The notes below the pieces were generated by a model. The model searched no databases. It was not told where the DNA came from and worked only from the letters and a program-made list of their open reading frames with translations. A DNA stretch of 64,000 nt from Dokdonella_A sp963834755 (lineage in GTDB: Bacteria; Pseudomonadota; Gammaproteobacteria; Xanthomonadales; Rhodanobacteraceae). Numbering within the stretch: the first letter of the stretch is position 1; every line of letters starts with the position of its first letter. The stretch is from assembly GCA_963834755.1 (NCBI GenBank), contig CAWICQ010000011.1, positions 1 to 64,000 on the forward strand. The letters run 5' to 3'. Positions 27,381 through 36,471 of the stretch are shown here, one piece after another. The position numbers were made by a program, and so were the translations under genes.

Positions 27381-27800
27381 CTATTTCAGCCGAGAGGAGT
27401 CACCCTCCGGACTCCCTCGAGTCTGTCGGGCAAGCGTGGATGCGATCGCCGCGGCCAGGAATATCGCCGGCGGTATGACGCCACGTACGAGACTTACATA
27501 GCCCGGCAACACGACCACGATCAGCCAGACTGCGTCGGCCCAACCCGCGACGCAGAGATTGAGCCAGTATCCGCTGATGCGGTTGCGCCAGTTCAGCGCG
27601 ATGGCAACGACCAGGACAAAGAGCGCAATCGTGAGCATGTAGGCGGCAAGCTGAAATGTGCGGCCTTGCGCGATCCCATTTTGCGTGAGGCCGAGTTGCA
27701 GGATGTCCCAGGCAACTTTGAGGTGGAACACTGCCCATGCGGCGTACAGGAGCGCCGAAACCCGGGCCATCCATGCGGCCGTCTTGGCAGAGAGTTTCAT
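27381..27800 (-). CDS. Four-TM membrane protein in the oxidoreductase operon
   Basis: 139 residues with four hydrophobic segments: ARVSALLYAAWAVFHLKVA, AAYMLTIALFVLVVAIAL, WADAVWLIVVVLPGYVSLV and IPPAIFLAAAIASTLA. No named family recognised. It starts the probable operon of cytochrome b561 and molybdopterin oxidoreductase (13 bp to the next gene), so a supporting role in that complex is possible. Confidence 0.6.
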   Translation of the reverse strand: MKLSAKTAAWMARVSALLYAAWAVFHLKVAWDILQLGLTQNGIAQGRTFQLAAYMLTIALFVLVVAIALNWRNRISGYWLNLCVAGWADAVWLIVVVLPGYVSLVRGVIPPAIFLAAAIASTLARQTRGSPEGDSSRLK

Positions 27801-27969
27801 AGCTGGGACAAAAGTCTCACGTCGCGAAGGAATGAATGATTGCGGGCCGTCCTATAGAACGGCTTATGCCCCGATCCATGACAGCGTCGAACTACCTGAG
27901 CTCGCTAGACCGCAGTCCGGGACCTAATGAGACTGTACCGGCTGAGGGAATGGTCCATGGATCGTGCTC

Positions 27970-28689
27970 CTACCGACCGAGAACCCCAGACCAGGCTTCA
28001 GCCGCAACTTCATGTGCGTCGTGGTTGATGAGGTCGCCATGGGACAACACGATCTGCCGAAAGTCCCACGCCAATATGCGCCGAAGCGAGTTCGCCGCCG
28101 CGATCCGGTCGTTCCATCCGATCCGGTATTCGGGTGCGGGCCTGGGATTCCCCCACATGCGCATCACGTACTTGAACCAGAACTTCAATGCCCCTCCGAT
28201 GTGCGGCGTCGCGTCGGTGAAGTTCTCGATGAGGTCGACTAGGATCAGGGTGTGGCTGTCGCGGTGGTACATCGCAACCTCCCGCATAAAGCGCGTCCCT
28301 TGCACGAGGACCTGGTCGATTTCGCCGCTCCAGTCCGCGGGCGCTTGATCGCCGAGAACGCCGTCGTACATCAGATCGGGCCGCTTCTTTTCGATGCCCG
28401 GACAGATCCACGTTTTCGCGTCCGGAAATGCAGCCTGCGCCGCGGTTGCGTGCAAATGGTGGAAATTTCCGGGGACAACAATGTGAGCCACGCGACCTAA
28501 CGCCGAGATTTCTTGGGCTATGTCCGCGGTGATGTGGCAGGGCGAATGCAGCATGATCTGGCCAGAAGCGAGGCGGATCACCGTCATGCGTGCCTCGAAT
28601 CTCGTGCCTGCGAGTCGAACCGGATACGCGCAAAGCCATATCTGATCGGGAATGTAGCTGGTGAGAAGCACCACATCCTCCCCTCGCAT
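27970..28689 (-). CDS. DUF4336 family protein (metallo-beta-lactamase-like fold), copy 1
   Basis: 239 residues. Family pattern: TVIRLASGQIMLHSPCHIT, then VAHIVVPGNFHHLHATAAQAAFPDA, KTWICPGIEKKRPDL, and FMREVAMYHRDSHTLILVDL. DUF4336 proteins resemble the metallo-beta-lactamase superfamily but keep an incomplete set of metal ligands; substrate unknown. This gene and its upstream flank, including part of repeat R, are almost identical to 39469-40321. A more distant paralogue lies at 42697-43380. All three are adjacent to R repeats. The C-terminal end differs from copy 2 in only a few residues. Confidence 0.75.
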   Translation of the reverse strand: MRGEDVVLLTSYIPDQIWLCAYPVRLAGTRFEARMTVIRLASGQIMLHSPCHITADIAQEISALGRVAHIVVPGNFHHLHATAAQAAFPDAKTWICPGIEKKRPDLMYDGVLGDQAPADWSGEIDQVLVQGTRFMREVAMYHRDSHTLILVDLIENFTDATPHIGGALKFWFKYVMRMWGNPRPAPEYRIGWNDRIAAANSLRRILAWDFRQIVLSHGDLINHDAHEVAAEAWSGVLGR

Positions 28690-28827
28690 CTGCGCGAAGG
28701 CGCAGCGATAACCACACGGCTGAAGGTTGGTTTGGTCGACGGTTGAACGACCGCGTTAACGAGGAAACTGCCGGCGAACCCACAGCTGCCGTCACGCACG
28801 TGTCGTCCGCTGCGCCGTCGACCCTTC
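27986..28827. repeat. ~840-bp direct duplication (DUF4336 block), copy 1
   Basis: Matches 39485-40321 with few changes, including the upstream region with GGAAACTGCCGGCGAACCC and CGCTGCGCCGTCGACCCT, and continues into repeat R iterons in both copies. Identity starts at CCAGACCAGGCTTCAGCC. Confidence 0.9.
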
Positions 28828-28829
28828 AC

Positions 28830-28922
28830 TGCTCCTTCCCTATTAGCTTCCTTGTTCGGATGCGGCGAGATTCGCGTCTCTCTCGCCGCAGATTGGCGTC
28901 CCACCTAGTTTCTCCGGGCGGC
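28830..28922 (+). repeat. Dispersed repeat R, copy R2 (left half)
   Basis: Three degenerate TCCCTGTT-type iterons (TTCCCTATTAGC, TTCCTTGTTCGG) are followed by the conserved block AGATTCGCGTCTCTC, TTGGCGTCCCACCTAG and TCTCCGGGC, as in R5. The right half is absent. Confidence 0.75.
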
Positions 28923-29111
28923 CTCCGCCGTGCCATAACCCGCCACGCACCATAACGAGTCTCGTTGGAATCCAGCCGGTCGAGGCGGGGCAATAACCAG
29001 CGACACGACTCCTAATGTGGTGGCGATTGCATATGGCGGCTTGGGACATTTGCGTAATGAGAGCCCGCTTGTAACGCAGCGCGATGCCGACAAAGCTCAG
29101 GAGCATGCCGA
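28923..29111. other. Short stretch after R2
   Basis: I see no gene or repeat here. The minus-strand frame at 28843-29115 overlaps R2 and is not credible. Confidence 0.4.
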
Positions 29112-30842
29112 TCAAGCAAGTCGCAAATCACGGACCAGTTGAATGAAACGCGGGTCGTCCCTGACAGCATCCCATTTTGGCTCGACGTTCATGGAACTCA
29201 GGCGCACATCCCGGTCGAGCTTGGCACGATCGAGGCATTCGAAAGCTGCATCGGTACGGCCGAGGCCGAGGTTCGCGATTGCGAGATTGTAAGGAGGTAC
29301 GTACCGTTCCATCGCACGATGTTCGAGCTCGCGCAATGTATGTGCCCCGTCAGAAAGATTGCCCGCCGCGCCCAGCGCATAGACGAGCAGCGAATGGACC
29401 TCGCTATTTCCACCTGAGGCTGTATCGGCAACCGCAAGACTCTTTTGTGCAGCAGCGAATTGCCTTAGGGCGATCTGCACTTTGGCAAGCTGGATATTAG
29501 CGACCCAGAATTCCGGCTCCAGCTCCAAAGCTCGACGTAAGCGCGCATGTGCTTCGTTGAGACGTCCCGCATAAAGTAAAAACATGCCTTCCAGCGCGTT
29601 GATGCGCAAAGACAATGGATCCAGCATGCGCGCATGCTGGATCTGTTGCAGGGCCTCGTCGTGGCGCGACAAGTGCGACAATAGATGCGCGTAGCCCAAA
29701 CGCGCTTCTGGGTGCCCGGGATTGAGCGAGATCGCCGTCTGCAAAGCCCGCTCCGATTCGTCCCAGTTCCAGTCATACCAAAGCCCGATAAAACCGGAAA
29801 CGGTGTGAGCCTCGACGCATTGCGGATCGATGCGAAGCGCTTGCGATATAGCTTGCTTGGCTCTCGGGAAAACGTCTCGTGGGGGTACGTCTCTTGCGAT
29901 CGGAAGCATGCGCCAGATATCGGCTAGACCAACGTGCGCGAGTACGAAGTTCGGATCCAACTCGACAGCCTGCCGATAGAAGTCGAGGGCCTGTTTGATA
30001 CCCTCAGGAGAGACCTTGCAGCCGTGATAGCGCCCGCGCAAATACAGCTCATAAGCATCCAAGTTCTCGGTGGGCCGATGGGTAAGCGCCGATCGCGTTG
30101 CAGCGCTCAGGTGCGGCGTGATCGCCGCAGCCACGCGCTGGGAGATCTTGTCTTGGACGGCGAAAACGTCGATCCAGGGTTCATCGAAGCGATCCGCCCA
30201 CAACTGTTTGCCGGTCGAGCAATGCAGCAACTGAACTGCGACCCTGATTTGCCGATCCGCGCGTTCGATGCTGCCGCTCAGCACAGCATCCACGGCCAGC
30301 TCCCCACCAATCTGCCGCGGATCTTCGCTCGAATTCGCGTATCGGCGAACAGCAGCGAGCGGACGCACGATCGTGTCTGACAATGAGCTCAAGCGCATGA
30401 TCACAGCATCAGCCATTCCCATCTCCAGCACTGTTTCGCGCTTAGTGGAGCTCAATGATTGGAATGGCAGAACGGCGATGGTTTGGACGAGGGTTTCTGC
30501 GAGCGTGGCCGGCTCTGAATCGACGTCGGCGATAAAGCAATAGCCGCGTCTAGGCAGCGTGGCGATGTAGCGAGGTTCGCCGCGAGAGTCACCGAGCAGG
30601 CGACGCAGCGTAGAAATATGCTGGTTGAGATTGTTCTCTTCGACGAACGCGTGACCCCACACGCCGCGCATGATCTCCTCTTTGCTCAGCACCACCCCGC
30701 GGTGTCGGATCAGATAGTGCAAAGTTTCGAACACGAGCGGGCGCAGTGGCAGCGTTCGCCCGCCGCGCATGGACAGGCTGCGCCGTCCGACGTCAAGCAC
30801 AAAATTGCCGAACTCGAGAATTTGCGGTGCACCTGCATCCAT
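29112..30842 (-). CDS. Winged-helix transcriptional regulator with TPR repeats
   Basis: 576 residues. N-terminal OmpR/PhoB-type winged helix (about 8-105): LEFGNFVLDVGRRSL, LPLRPLVFETLHYLIRH, KEEIMRGVWGHAFVEENNL, ISTLRRLLGD and the wing motif RYIATLPRRGYCFIADV. Next comes a FlgO-like domain (about 120-250: QTIAVLPFQSLS, VLSGSIERADRQIRV), then several TPR repeats (270-560: YRQAVELDPNFVLAHVGL, YAGRLNEAHARLRRALELEP). No membrane segment, so it is probably a cytoplasmic regulator of unknown signal. The second domain resembles that of the membrane protein at 45001. It stands upstream of no obvious operon; exported-protein genes lie downstream on the opposite strand. Confidence 0.8.
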   Translation of the reverse strand: MDAGAPQILEFGNFVLDVGRRSLSMRGGRTLPLRPLVFETLHYLIRHRGVVLSKEEIMRGVWGHAFVEENNLNQHISTLRRLLGDSRGEPRYIATLPRRGYCFIADVDSEPATLAETLVQTIAVLPFQSLSSTKRETVLEMGMADAVIMRLSSLSDTIVRPLAAVRRYANSSEDPRQIGGELAVDAVLSGSIERADRQIRVAVQLLHCSTGKQLWADRFDEPWIDVFAVQDKISQRVAAAITPHLSAATRSALTHRPTENLDAYELYLRGRYHGCKVSPEGIKQALDFYRQAVELDPNFVLAHVGLADIWRMLPIARDVPPRDVFPRAKQAISQALRIDPQCVEAHTVSGFIGLWYDWNWDESERALQTAISLNPGHPEARLGYAHLLSHLSRHDEALQQIQHARMLDPLSLRINALEGMFLLYAGRLNEAHARLRRALELEPEFWVANIQLAKVQIALRQFAAAQKSLAVADTASGGNSEVHSLLVYALGAAGNLSDGAHTLRELEHRAMERYVPPYNLAIANLGLGRTDAAFECLDRAKLDRDVRLSSMNVEPKWDAVRDDPRFIQLVRDLRLA

Positions 30843-30984
30843 CGCCGTGTCCCTTTTCAGAAAATATCAGAACTTTTCCGCAAGCGCTAAGGACTCGGCT
30901 GGTCACGCCGAAGCACGATGCAGACGGTCGTCTGATATCTCATGTGTGTCACGACCTCGCTAGCAACCATGGAGGATAAGCCCA

Positions 30985-31452
30985 ATGCGTCGGAACAAAC
31001 TCAACTTGCTGCGCGCCGTCACCGTCGTCGCCTTGTTTGCCGCGGCTACGAGCGAAACGACCTTCGCCGCGACGGCGGTCCAAGCGCCCGACTCCCCCTT
31101 TCACTGCTCCACCCGGAATCTGAATGGCTACTACGCTTTCACGCTATCCGGCAAACGTCCGGACGGCGCGGTGGTGGGCGTGTCTATGACCCGCTTCGAT
31201 GGTCGCGGCTCAGTCACCCAAACGGATAACACCAACGCAGATTCCGGCGTGGGGCCTCCCAATCGACCCGCCACCGGCACTTACACGTTGAACGCAGATT
31301 GCACCGGCACCATGACGCTGTCCTTCGATCAGGGACCCACGCTGGACCTGGCCATCGTGGTGGACGAAGACGGCACCGAGATACGCACCGCCGTAATGAC
31401 ACCGAACGTGCTCGTCACCAGCACCGGGCATCTTGTGCGCTTCTGGCCATGA
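30985..31452 (+). CDS. Small exported protein
   Basis: 155 residues, with GGAGGATAA ahead of the ATG. A signal peptide (LLRAVTVVALFAAATSETTFA) is followed by a small beta-rich domain (RNLNGYYAFTLSGKRPDGA, GTYTLNADCTGTMTLSF, GTEIRTAVMT). This layout is familiar from exported hypothetical proteins with a lipocalin-like or DUF-type barrel; no name can be assigned. It heads a run of exported-protein genes on the plus strand, divergent from the winged-helix/TPR regulator, which could control it. Confidence 0.6.
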   Translation: MRRNKLNLLRAVTVVALFAAATSETTFAATAVQAPDSPFHCSTRNLNGYYAFTLSGKRPDGAVVGVSMTRFDGRGSVTQTDNTNADSGVGPPNRPATGTYTLNADCTGTMTLSFDQGPTLDLAIVVDEDGTEIRTAVMTPNVLVTSTGHLVRFWP

Positions 31453-31465
31453 CGAAATGACAGTC

Positions 31466-31716
31466 GTCGATCTGGATGATCAAGCGGTCAGCGCAGGCCC
31501 TAACAACGCGCCGCTCGATTTCACTGACGTGCCCTACGACGGTCAGGCGCTCTGGATTGAGGTCAGCGTGCGCGCCGCGGGAGGCGGTGGTTTCACTGTG
31601 CTTTCTCCGCGCCAAGCGATCAACGCCGCGCCCTATGCGCTGTTCGCAGCGAGTGGCAATCCCGGACCTCTAGGTCCGGCCGGCGCGACGGGTCCGCAAG
31701 GACCGGCGGGACCTGT
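31466..31716 (+). pseudogene. Partial duplicate of the collagen-like gene at 33828
   Basis: The frame reads LDDQAVSAGPNNAPLDFTD, then YDGQALWIEVSVRAAGGGGF, SPRQAINAAPYALFAASG and GPLGPAGATGPQGPAGP. It matches 34017-34260 almost base for base. The N-terminal signal peptide and the whole C-terminal part are missing, so this is a broken duplicate, not a gene. It lies ~2.5 kb upstream of its parent in the same orientation. Confidence 0.75.
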
Positions 31717-31968
31717 CCTCTGCGCGATGACTTCGTGCTTGTGAACCGAGTGCGCTGCAGGAAAACAGCCAGAAAATACCAAGCGAAATACCACGGTAAC
31801 GAACAGGACCAACGACGCGGCGCGGCCAATCCTATCGCCATCGGGTCGTCACGCCTTTTCTGCATCAAGCAAGGCAAGACCGCCCGATGACGCAATGGAT
31901 CGATCCGTCTGCACAAGGACGGACGGATCGAACGCCAGCGCGTTTCTCGCACCAAGGGAGGAAACATC
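31717..31968. other. Stretch between the duplicate fragment and the next gene
   Basis: No gene or repeat recognised in these ~250 bases; a GGGAGGAAACATC ribosome-binding region precedes the ATG at 31969. Confidence 0.4.
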
Positions 31969-32247
31969 ATGCGACGACTTCATTGCATTGCCTCGGGAGT
32001 TCTTTTGGTGTTCGCGGCAGCCGCGCAGGCGCAATCCGCGGGTGGGCCGTACGTGATCGCACCGGCGACGATTGCCGGTGGCGGCGCCACGCTCACCGGG
32101 GGCTCTTTCCAGCTAAGCGGAACGATTGGCCAGCCGGCGACCACGATGCTCAGCGCATCGACCTATCGCCTGTACGACGGTTTCTGGGCGCCCGCGCCCG
32201 GGGTGTCACCCACCGACGTCATTTTCGCCAACGGATTTGATCCATAA
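31969..32247 (+). CDS. Short exported protein ending in the IFANGFDP motif
   Basis: 92 residues with a ribosome-binding site GGGAGGA. A signal peptide (IASGVLLVFAAAAQAQ) is followed by GGPYVIAPATIAGGGATLTG and GSFQLSGTIGQPATT, which I know from many exported proteins of this bacterial group, and YRLYDGFWAPAPG. The C-terminus is DVIFANGFDP, the same ending as the beta-helix protein at 40995. Role unknown; it may be a surface or sorting-related protein. It is 13 bp upstream of the next gene, so both are probably cotranscribed. Confidence 0.7.
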   Translation: MRRLHCIASGVLLVFAAAAQAQSAGGPYVIAPATIAGGGATLTGGSFQLSGTIGQPATTMLSASTYRLYDGFWAPAPGVSPTDVIFANGFDP

Positions 32248-32260
32248 GGAGAGCTTCGTC

Positions 32261-33778
32261 ATGCGTTATCTGACTCTTGCCATTGCTGCGTGCATCGGCT
32301 GCGCGACCACTGCCCTCGCCGCGCCGCTGGGAACGACATTCACCTATCAGGGCCAACTTAACGACAACGGTGCGCCTGCCAACGCCAACTACGATTTCCA
32401 ATTCGCCCTATTCACCGGGGCGAGCGGCGGCACGGCCGTCTCGACCGTGGAGCTCGACAACCAAGGTGTTAGCGCGGGTTTGATCAATTCCTCGCTCGAT
32501 TTCACGGATACGCCCTTCGACGGCCAAGCCCTCTGGATCGAAGTGCACGTGCGGTTGGCCGGCTCGGGAACGTTTACGACGCTCGCGCCACGCCAGGCAA
32601 TCACTGCCACGCCGTACGCGCTGTACGCATTGAATGCGGCCGGTGGCGGATCCACTTTCACCCTGCCGTTCAGCGGCAGCGGTTCGGATCCGAACGCCGC
32701 GTTCTCCGCGACCAACACCGGCAGCGGCAATGGCATAGTCGGATTGACCGCGAGTGGTGCGAGCGGTGTCTACGGAAGTTCCACCAGCGGCAGCGGCTAC
32801 GGCGTAGCGGGTCGCTCGGGCGGCGGCAGCGGCTTGGGTGCACCCGCTGGCACGGGCGTCCTCGGCGACAGCGATACAGGATACGGCCTCCTCGGACTGA
32901 GCGCACAAGGCGACGGCGTTCACGGCCATACCGGATTTAGCGGCACGGGCGCGTTTGCCGGTGTTGCCGGTGAAGGCGATGGTGGTAACTACGGTGTGTA
33001 CGGCTCGAGTGGATCGGGAACGGGTGTATTCGGCACGAGTCTCGACGGCGATGGCGTGCACGGTCATACCGCGCACGGGGGCACTGCCGGCACCGCGTCG
33101 GGCGTCGCTGGATTGGGCGACGGCAGCAACTTTGGTGTGTACGGATCCAGCGGCGACTTCGTCGGCGTTTTCGGCACGAGCCTCAACGGCTGGGGCGTAC
33201 AGGCCAACAACACGGGCTCGTGCAACAGTGGAGGTCAGTTTTGCACCTCGACCTTGCTGGTCACGAACTCGGAGGTCGGCGATCTCATTAACGCGCAGGC
33301 TGCAGGCACGTATGTTTTCCGCGTCAACGGCAATGGCGCTGTTTTCGCGAATGGCGGTTACAACACCGGTGGCGCCGACGTGGCGGAATATGTGCCGGCG
33401 ACCCAGACGCTCGCACCGGGCGATGTCGTTGAAATCGATGGCGACGTCGGTGGCGAATTCCGTCTCGCCTCGTCGCCTAGCAGCACGACCGTCGCGGGCG
33501 TGATCTCGACGTTTCCGGGCCTGACGATGAACACGTCGGAGGCCGCTGGTGAAGCCGCTCGCGGCGAACCGAGGCTCGCGCTGACAGGTCGGGTGCCGGT
33601 CAAGGTAAGTGCCGAGAACGGTGCAATCCGAGCGGGCGACCTATTGGTCTCATCTTCGACGCCTGGTCGGGCGATGCGCGCGCCCGAGAATCCGCAACCA
33701 GGCACGGTCATCGGCAAAGCGATGCAGCGTCTCGATGACAACGTCGGCGAAGTCGAAATGCTGGTGATGCTGCGCTAG
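32261..33778 (+). CDS. Exported Gly-rich repeat protein with C-terminal autoproteolysis-like domain
   Basis: 505 residues from the ATG at 32261 with AAGGAGA before it. A signal peptide (LAIAACIGCATTALA) precedes a domain shared with 33828 (TFTYQGQLNDNGAPAN, FDGQALWIEVHVRLAG, APRQAITATPYALYA). A long Gly-rich repeat region follows (about 150-320, units such as GVYGSSxSGSG and GVFGTS), which should form a beta-helix or stalk. The C-terminal domain (about 390-505: GGADVAEYVPATQ, GRVPVKVSAENGAIRAGDLLV, PGTVIGKAMQRLDD) resembles the self-cleaving chaperone-type domains of tail-fibre-like proteins. Probably a surface fibre. Confidence 0.7.
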   Translation: MRYLTLAIAACIGCATTALAAPLGTTFTYQGQLNDNGAPANANYDFQFALFTGASGGTAVSTVELDNQGVSAGLINSSLDFTDTPFDGQALWIEVHVRLAGSGTFTTLAPRQAITATPYALYALNAAGGGSTFTLPFSGSGSDPNAAFSATNTGSGNGIVGLTASGASGVYGSSTSGSGYGVAGRSGGGSGLGAPAGTGVLGDSDTGYGLLGLSAQGDGVHGHTGFSGTGAFAGVAGEGDGGNYGVYGSSGSGTGVFGTSLDGDGVHGHTAHGGTAGTASGVAGLGDGSNFGVYGSSGDFVGVFGTSLNGWGVQANNTGSCNSGGQFCTSTLLVTNSEVGDLINAQAAGTYVFRVNGNGAVFANGGYNTGGADVAEYVPATQTLAPGDVVEIDGDVGGEFRLASSPSSTTVAGVISTFPGLTMNTSEAAGEAARGEPRLALTGRVPVKVSAENGAIRAGDLLVSSSTPGRAMRAPENPQPGTVIGKAMQRLDDNVGEVEMLVMLR

Positions 33779-33827
33779 GCAATCTGGCAGGCCATCGCCG
33801 TTGCGATCCGTAAGGGAGGGATTCGTC

Positions 33828-35651
33828 ATGCGTTTTCTGTCCAAGCTACTCGCCATGGTTCTACTGAGTGCCGGCCTTGCATCGGCCGATCCACTGAGCT
33901 CGGCGTTCACTTATCAGGGTCAGCTCGACGACAATGGGACGCCCGCCAACGGCAATTTCGATTTCGAATTCGCGCTGTATTCGACGGCGAGCGGTGGCAC
34001 CGCGATCGACACGATCAATCTGGATGATCAAGCGGTCAACGCAGGCCTTATCAACGCGCCGCTCGATTTCACTGACGTGCCCTACGACGGTCAGGCGCTC
34101 TGGATTGAGGTCAGTGTGCGCGCCGCAGGAGGCGGTGGTTTCACCGTGCTTTCTCCGCGCCAAGCGATTAACGCCGCGCCCTATGCGCTGTTCGCAGCGA
34201 GCGGCAATCCCGGACCTCAAGGTCCGGCCGGCCCGACAGGTCCGCAGGGACCGGCGGGACCGGATGGGGCGCAAGGGCCTGCCGGACCCGCAGGACCGCA
34301 AGGCCCGCCCGGGCCGCCGATCTCATTGCCATTCGCACAGACCATCAACAATGCAAGTCCCGCGTTCGCCGTCACCAACAGCGGCGACGGCCTCAACGGC
34401 ACCACCAGTAGTGGCGGCAACAGCGGTGTGTACGGACACAATACCGGCGGCGGCAAGGGGGTGTTCGGCGCCAGCGCATCCGGACACGGCGTCGAGGGCG
34501 GCTCAACCAGCGGCGACGGCGTAGCCGGCACCAGCAGCAGCGGCAGCGGCATCTATGGCACGACCGCCGGAACCAGCGGGCAGTCGGGTGCCGCCGGCGT
34601 GTGGGGCGACAGTCATGACTTCTACGGTGTCTGGGGTACCAGTGTCGGCAGCGACGGTGTTCACGGTACGAGCAGCAGCGCCACGGGCATCGTCGGCAAC
34701 TCGATCTCGGGTTGGGGAAGCTACGGACACAGCGTCACCAGCGACGGCGTCCACGGCGATACGTCAGGCAATAATTTCTCCGGCGTGGCGGGCTTCAACA
34801 CCGGCAATGGCGGCTACGGTGTTTTCGGCTCGGGCGGCATCGCCGGCGTGTTCGGAACGAGCGGTACCGATCTCGGCAATTCCGATGGGAGCACAGGCAT
34901 CGGCGTATTGGGCATAGGCGCCACCTCTTCGGTGAACGACGGCACCGCAGGAACCGGAGTAAAGGGATTGTCGGGAGGTCTGGCAAATGGCTTCTCCGCG
35001 GGTCCAGGCATTTTGGGAATTGGTGTCGGTAACGGGACCTTCCCAGTAGCGATGGCAATATACGCACAAGGAACTATTGGGGCGACGGGTGCCAAGAATT
35101 TCGTTGAACCACACCCGACCGATCCGGGCAAGGAGATCCGCTACGCGAGCCTCGAAGGCCGCGAAGTCGGCACTTACTTTCGCGGCACCGCGCATCTCGT
35201 CAACGGCCACGCAACGATTGCAATTCCAGACGACTTCCGCATTGTAACCGGGGCGAATGGCCTGACGGTTCAACTTACCTCGATCGGCGCACAGGCGAAT
35301 CTCTACTGCGTGACACGATCGCTCGATGATATCGAGGTGGCCGGATCGTTCGATGTCGAGTTCGACTACCAGGTTAACGGCGTGCGCAAAGCGTTCGTCG
35401 ATTTCCAGTCGGTCGGGCCGAACGTCGACTTCGTCCCCGAAACAGCCAGCGATCCGCTGTTCACGCGCGGCTTGCCGGAAGAAAGCGTGCGCCGTCTGAA
35501 AGAGAACGGAATCCTCAACGCCGACGGCTCGGTCAACGCGGCGACCGCACATCGCCTCGGCTGGGACAAGCGTCCGAACTGGTCGCAACCGTCATCGTAC
35601 GAACGCGCAATGTCCGCGAGGCGCGAGAGCCAGTTGCGCGCGGGTCAGTAG
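33828..35651 (+). CDS. Exported collagen-like and Gly-rich repeat protein
   Basis: 607 residues from the ATG at 33828 with AAGGGAGG before it. A signal peptide (LLAMVLLSAGLASA) is followed by the same N-terminal domain as 32261 and a G-x-y collagen-like stretch (about 130-165, rich in GPQGPAGP). A long GV(Y/F)G/GxHG repeat region follows (about 180-430). The C-terminal part (about 430-560: KNFVEPHPTDPGKEIRYASL, RGTAHLVNGHATIAIPDDF) is common in tail-fibre-like proteins. The ~12-triplet collagen stretch is unusual for a bacterial protein and suggests a rigid surface stalk. A partial copy lies at 31466-31716. Confidence 0.75.
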   Translation: MRFLSKLLAMVLLSAGLASADPLSSAFTYQGQLDDNGTPANGNFDFEFALYSTASGGTAIDTINLDDQAVNAGLINAPLDFTDVPYDGQALWIEVSVRAAGGGGFTVLSPRQAINAAPYALFAASGNPGPQGPAGPTGPQGPAGPDGAQGPAGPAGPQGPPGPPISLPFAQTINNASPAFAVTNSGDGLNGTTSSGGNSGVYGHNTGGGKGVFGASASGHGVEGGSTSGDGVAGTSSSGSGIYGTTAGTSGQSGAAGVWGDSHDFYGVWGTSVGSDGVHGTSSSATGIVGNSISGWGSYGHSVTSDGVHGDTSGNNFSGVAGFNTGNGGYGVFGSGGIAGVFGTSGTDLGNSDGSTGIGVLGIGATSSVNDGTAGTGVKGLSGGLANGFSAGPGILGIGVGNGTFPVAMAIYAQGTIGATGAKNFVEPHPTDPGKEIRYASLEGREVGTYFRGTAHLVNGHATIAIPDDFRIVTGANGLTVQLTSIGAQANLYCVTRSLDDIEVAGSFDVEFDYQVNGVRKAFVDFQSVGPNVDFVPETASDPLFTRGLPEESVRRLKENGILNADGSVNAATAHRLGWDKRPNWSQPSSYERAMSARRESQLRAGQ

Positions 35652-35801
35652 AGTCTTGCATGATTCGCACGCACCAGGCATGGAGGGTCGGACCGTTACG
35701 CGATCGTCGACCTCGAGCCCGCGCACGTCGCGGCCGACTTCCTCTATCACGCCGACCGACTTCGCTCGTCACCGTGCCACAAGGCCAGAAGCTCATCCCC
35801 C

Positions 35802-36326
35802 ATGTTTAGCCATCGCGCCAGACTTTCCTGCACGCTCTCGGTATGCACCATGGCCGGCGCAGCCATCGCGCCTCAGGCTCGTGCCGATGATGCCTCATGC
35901 AAATCCGTCTCCGAGGCCATGACCAAAATGGCAGGGACGCCTTACCACGAGACCGCAATCACGGGTGGCAAATCGTTCGAGAAGATCTACACGACCACGG
36001 CGTTGTACCTTGGCAGCGACGGCCATTGGTTGAAAACGCCCGCGACGCCGCAAACTTTGCTCCATGCCACACGCGAAAGCGGCCTCGTCTTCTCCGACTG
36101 CAAAGCGCTGCGCGCGGACTCGGTAGACGGTCAAGCTGCTACGGTGTATGCGGCGCATTATCGAACCACGGCGCCGGCGAGTAACAGCGATGCGCAAATC
36201 TGGATCGCCGACGCCAGTGGCCTGCCCGTGCAAACCGAAGCCGATGGACAGGCAGAAGGCCGCAAAGTGCACACTTCCACGCATATCAGTTACAGCAACG
36301 TGCAGATTCCGGCGGACGCGAAGTAA
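35802..36326 (+). CDS. Exported hypothetical protein
   Basis: 174 residues with a signal peptide (CTLSVCTMAGAAIAPQARA). The mature part (ASCKSVSEAMTKMAGTPYHET, FEKIYTTTALYLGSDGHW, then an Ala/Thr-rich end QIWIADASGLPVQTEADGQ) looks like a small exported LolA- or lipid-binding-type beta protein, but I cannot name the family. It is the last intact gene before the repeat-scarred 36.4-43 kb region. Confidence in the gene is good; the role is open. Confidence 0.55.
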   Translation: MFSHRARLSCTLSVCTMAGAAIAPQARADDASCKSVSEAMTKMAGTPYHETAITGGKSFEKIYTTTALYLGSDGHWLKTPATPQTLLHATRESGLVFSDCKALRADSVDGQAATVYAAHYRTTAPASNSDAQIWIADASGLPVQTEADGQAEGRKVHTSTHISYSNVQIPADAK

Positions 36327-36471
36327 GCCGCCGCAGGTCGATTGCACCGGTTGCCTCCGCGAAACTCGTACCCTTTCACCAAGTCGTCGGAGCAGAAACG
36401 TGGGTACCTCTCGCGGCGTTGACTTAACGAAGTTGTCGCAATCGATGAGGCGACGTTCAAAATTACCGCAC

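Noticed and set aside
28843..29115. 90-residue minus-strand ORF
   Set aside because: It overlaps repeat R2 and its translation includes repeat-derived sequence.
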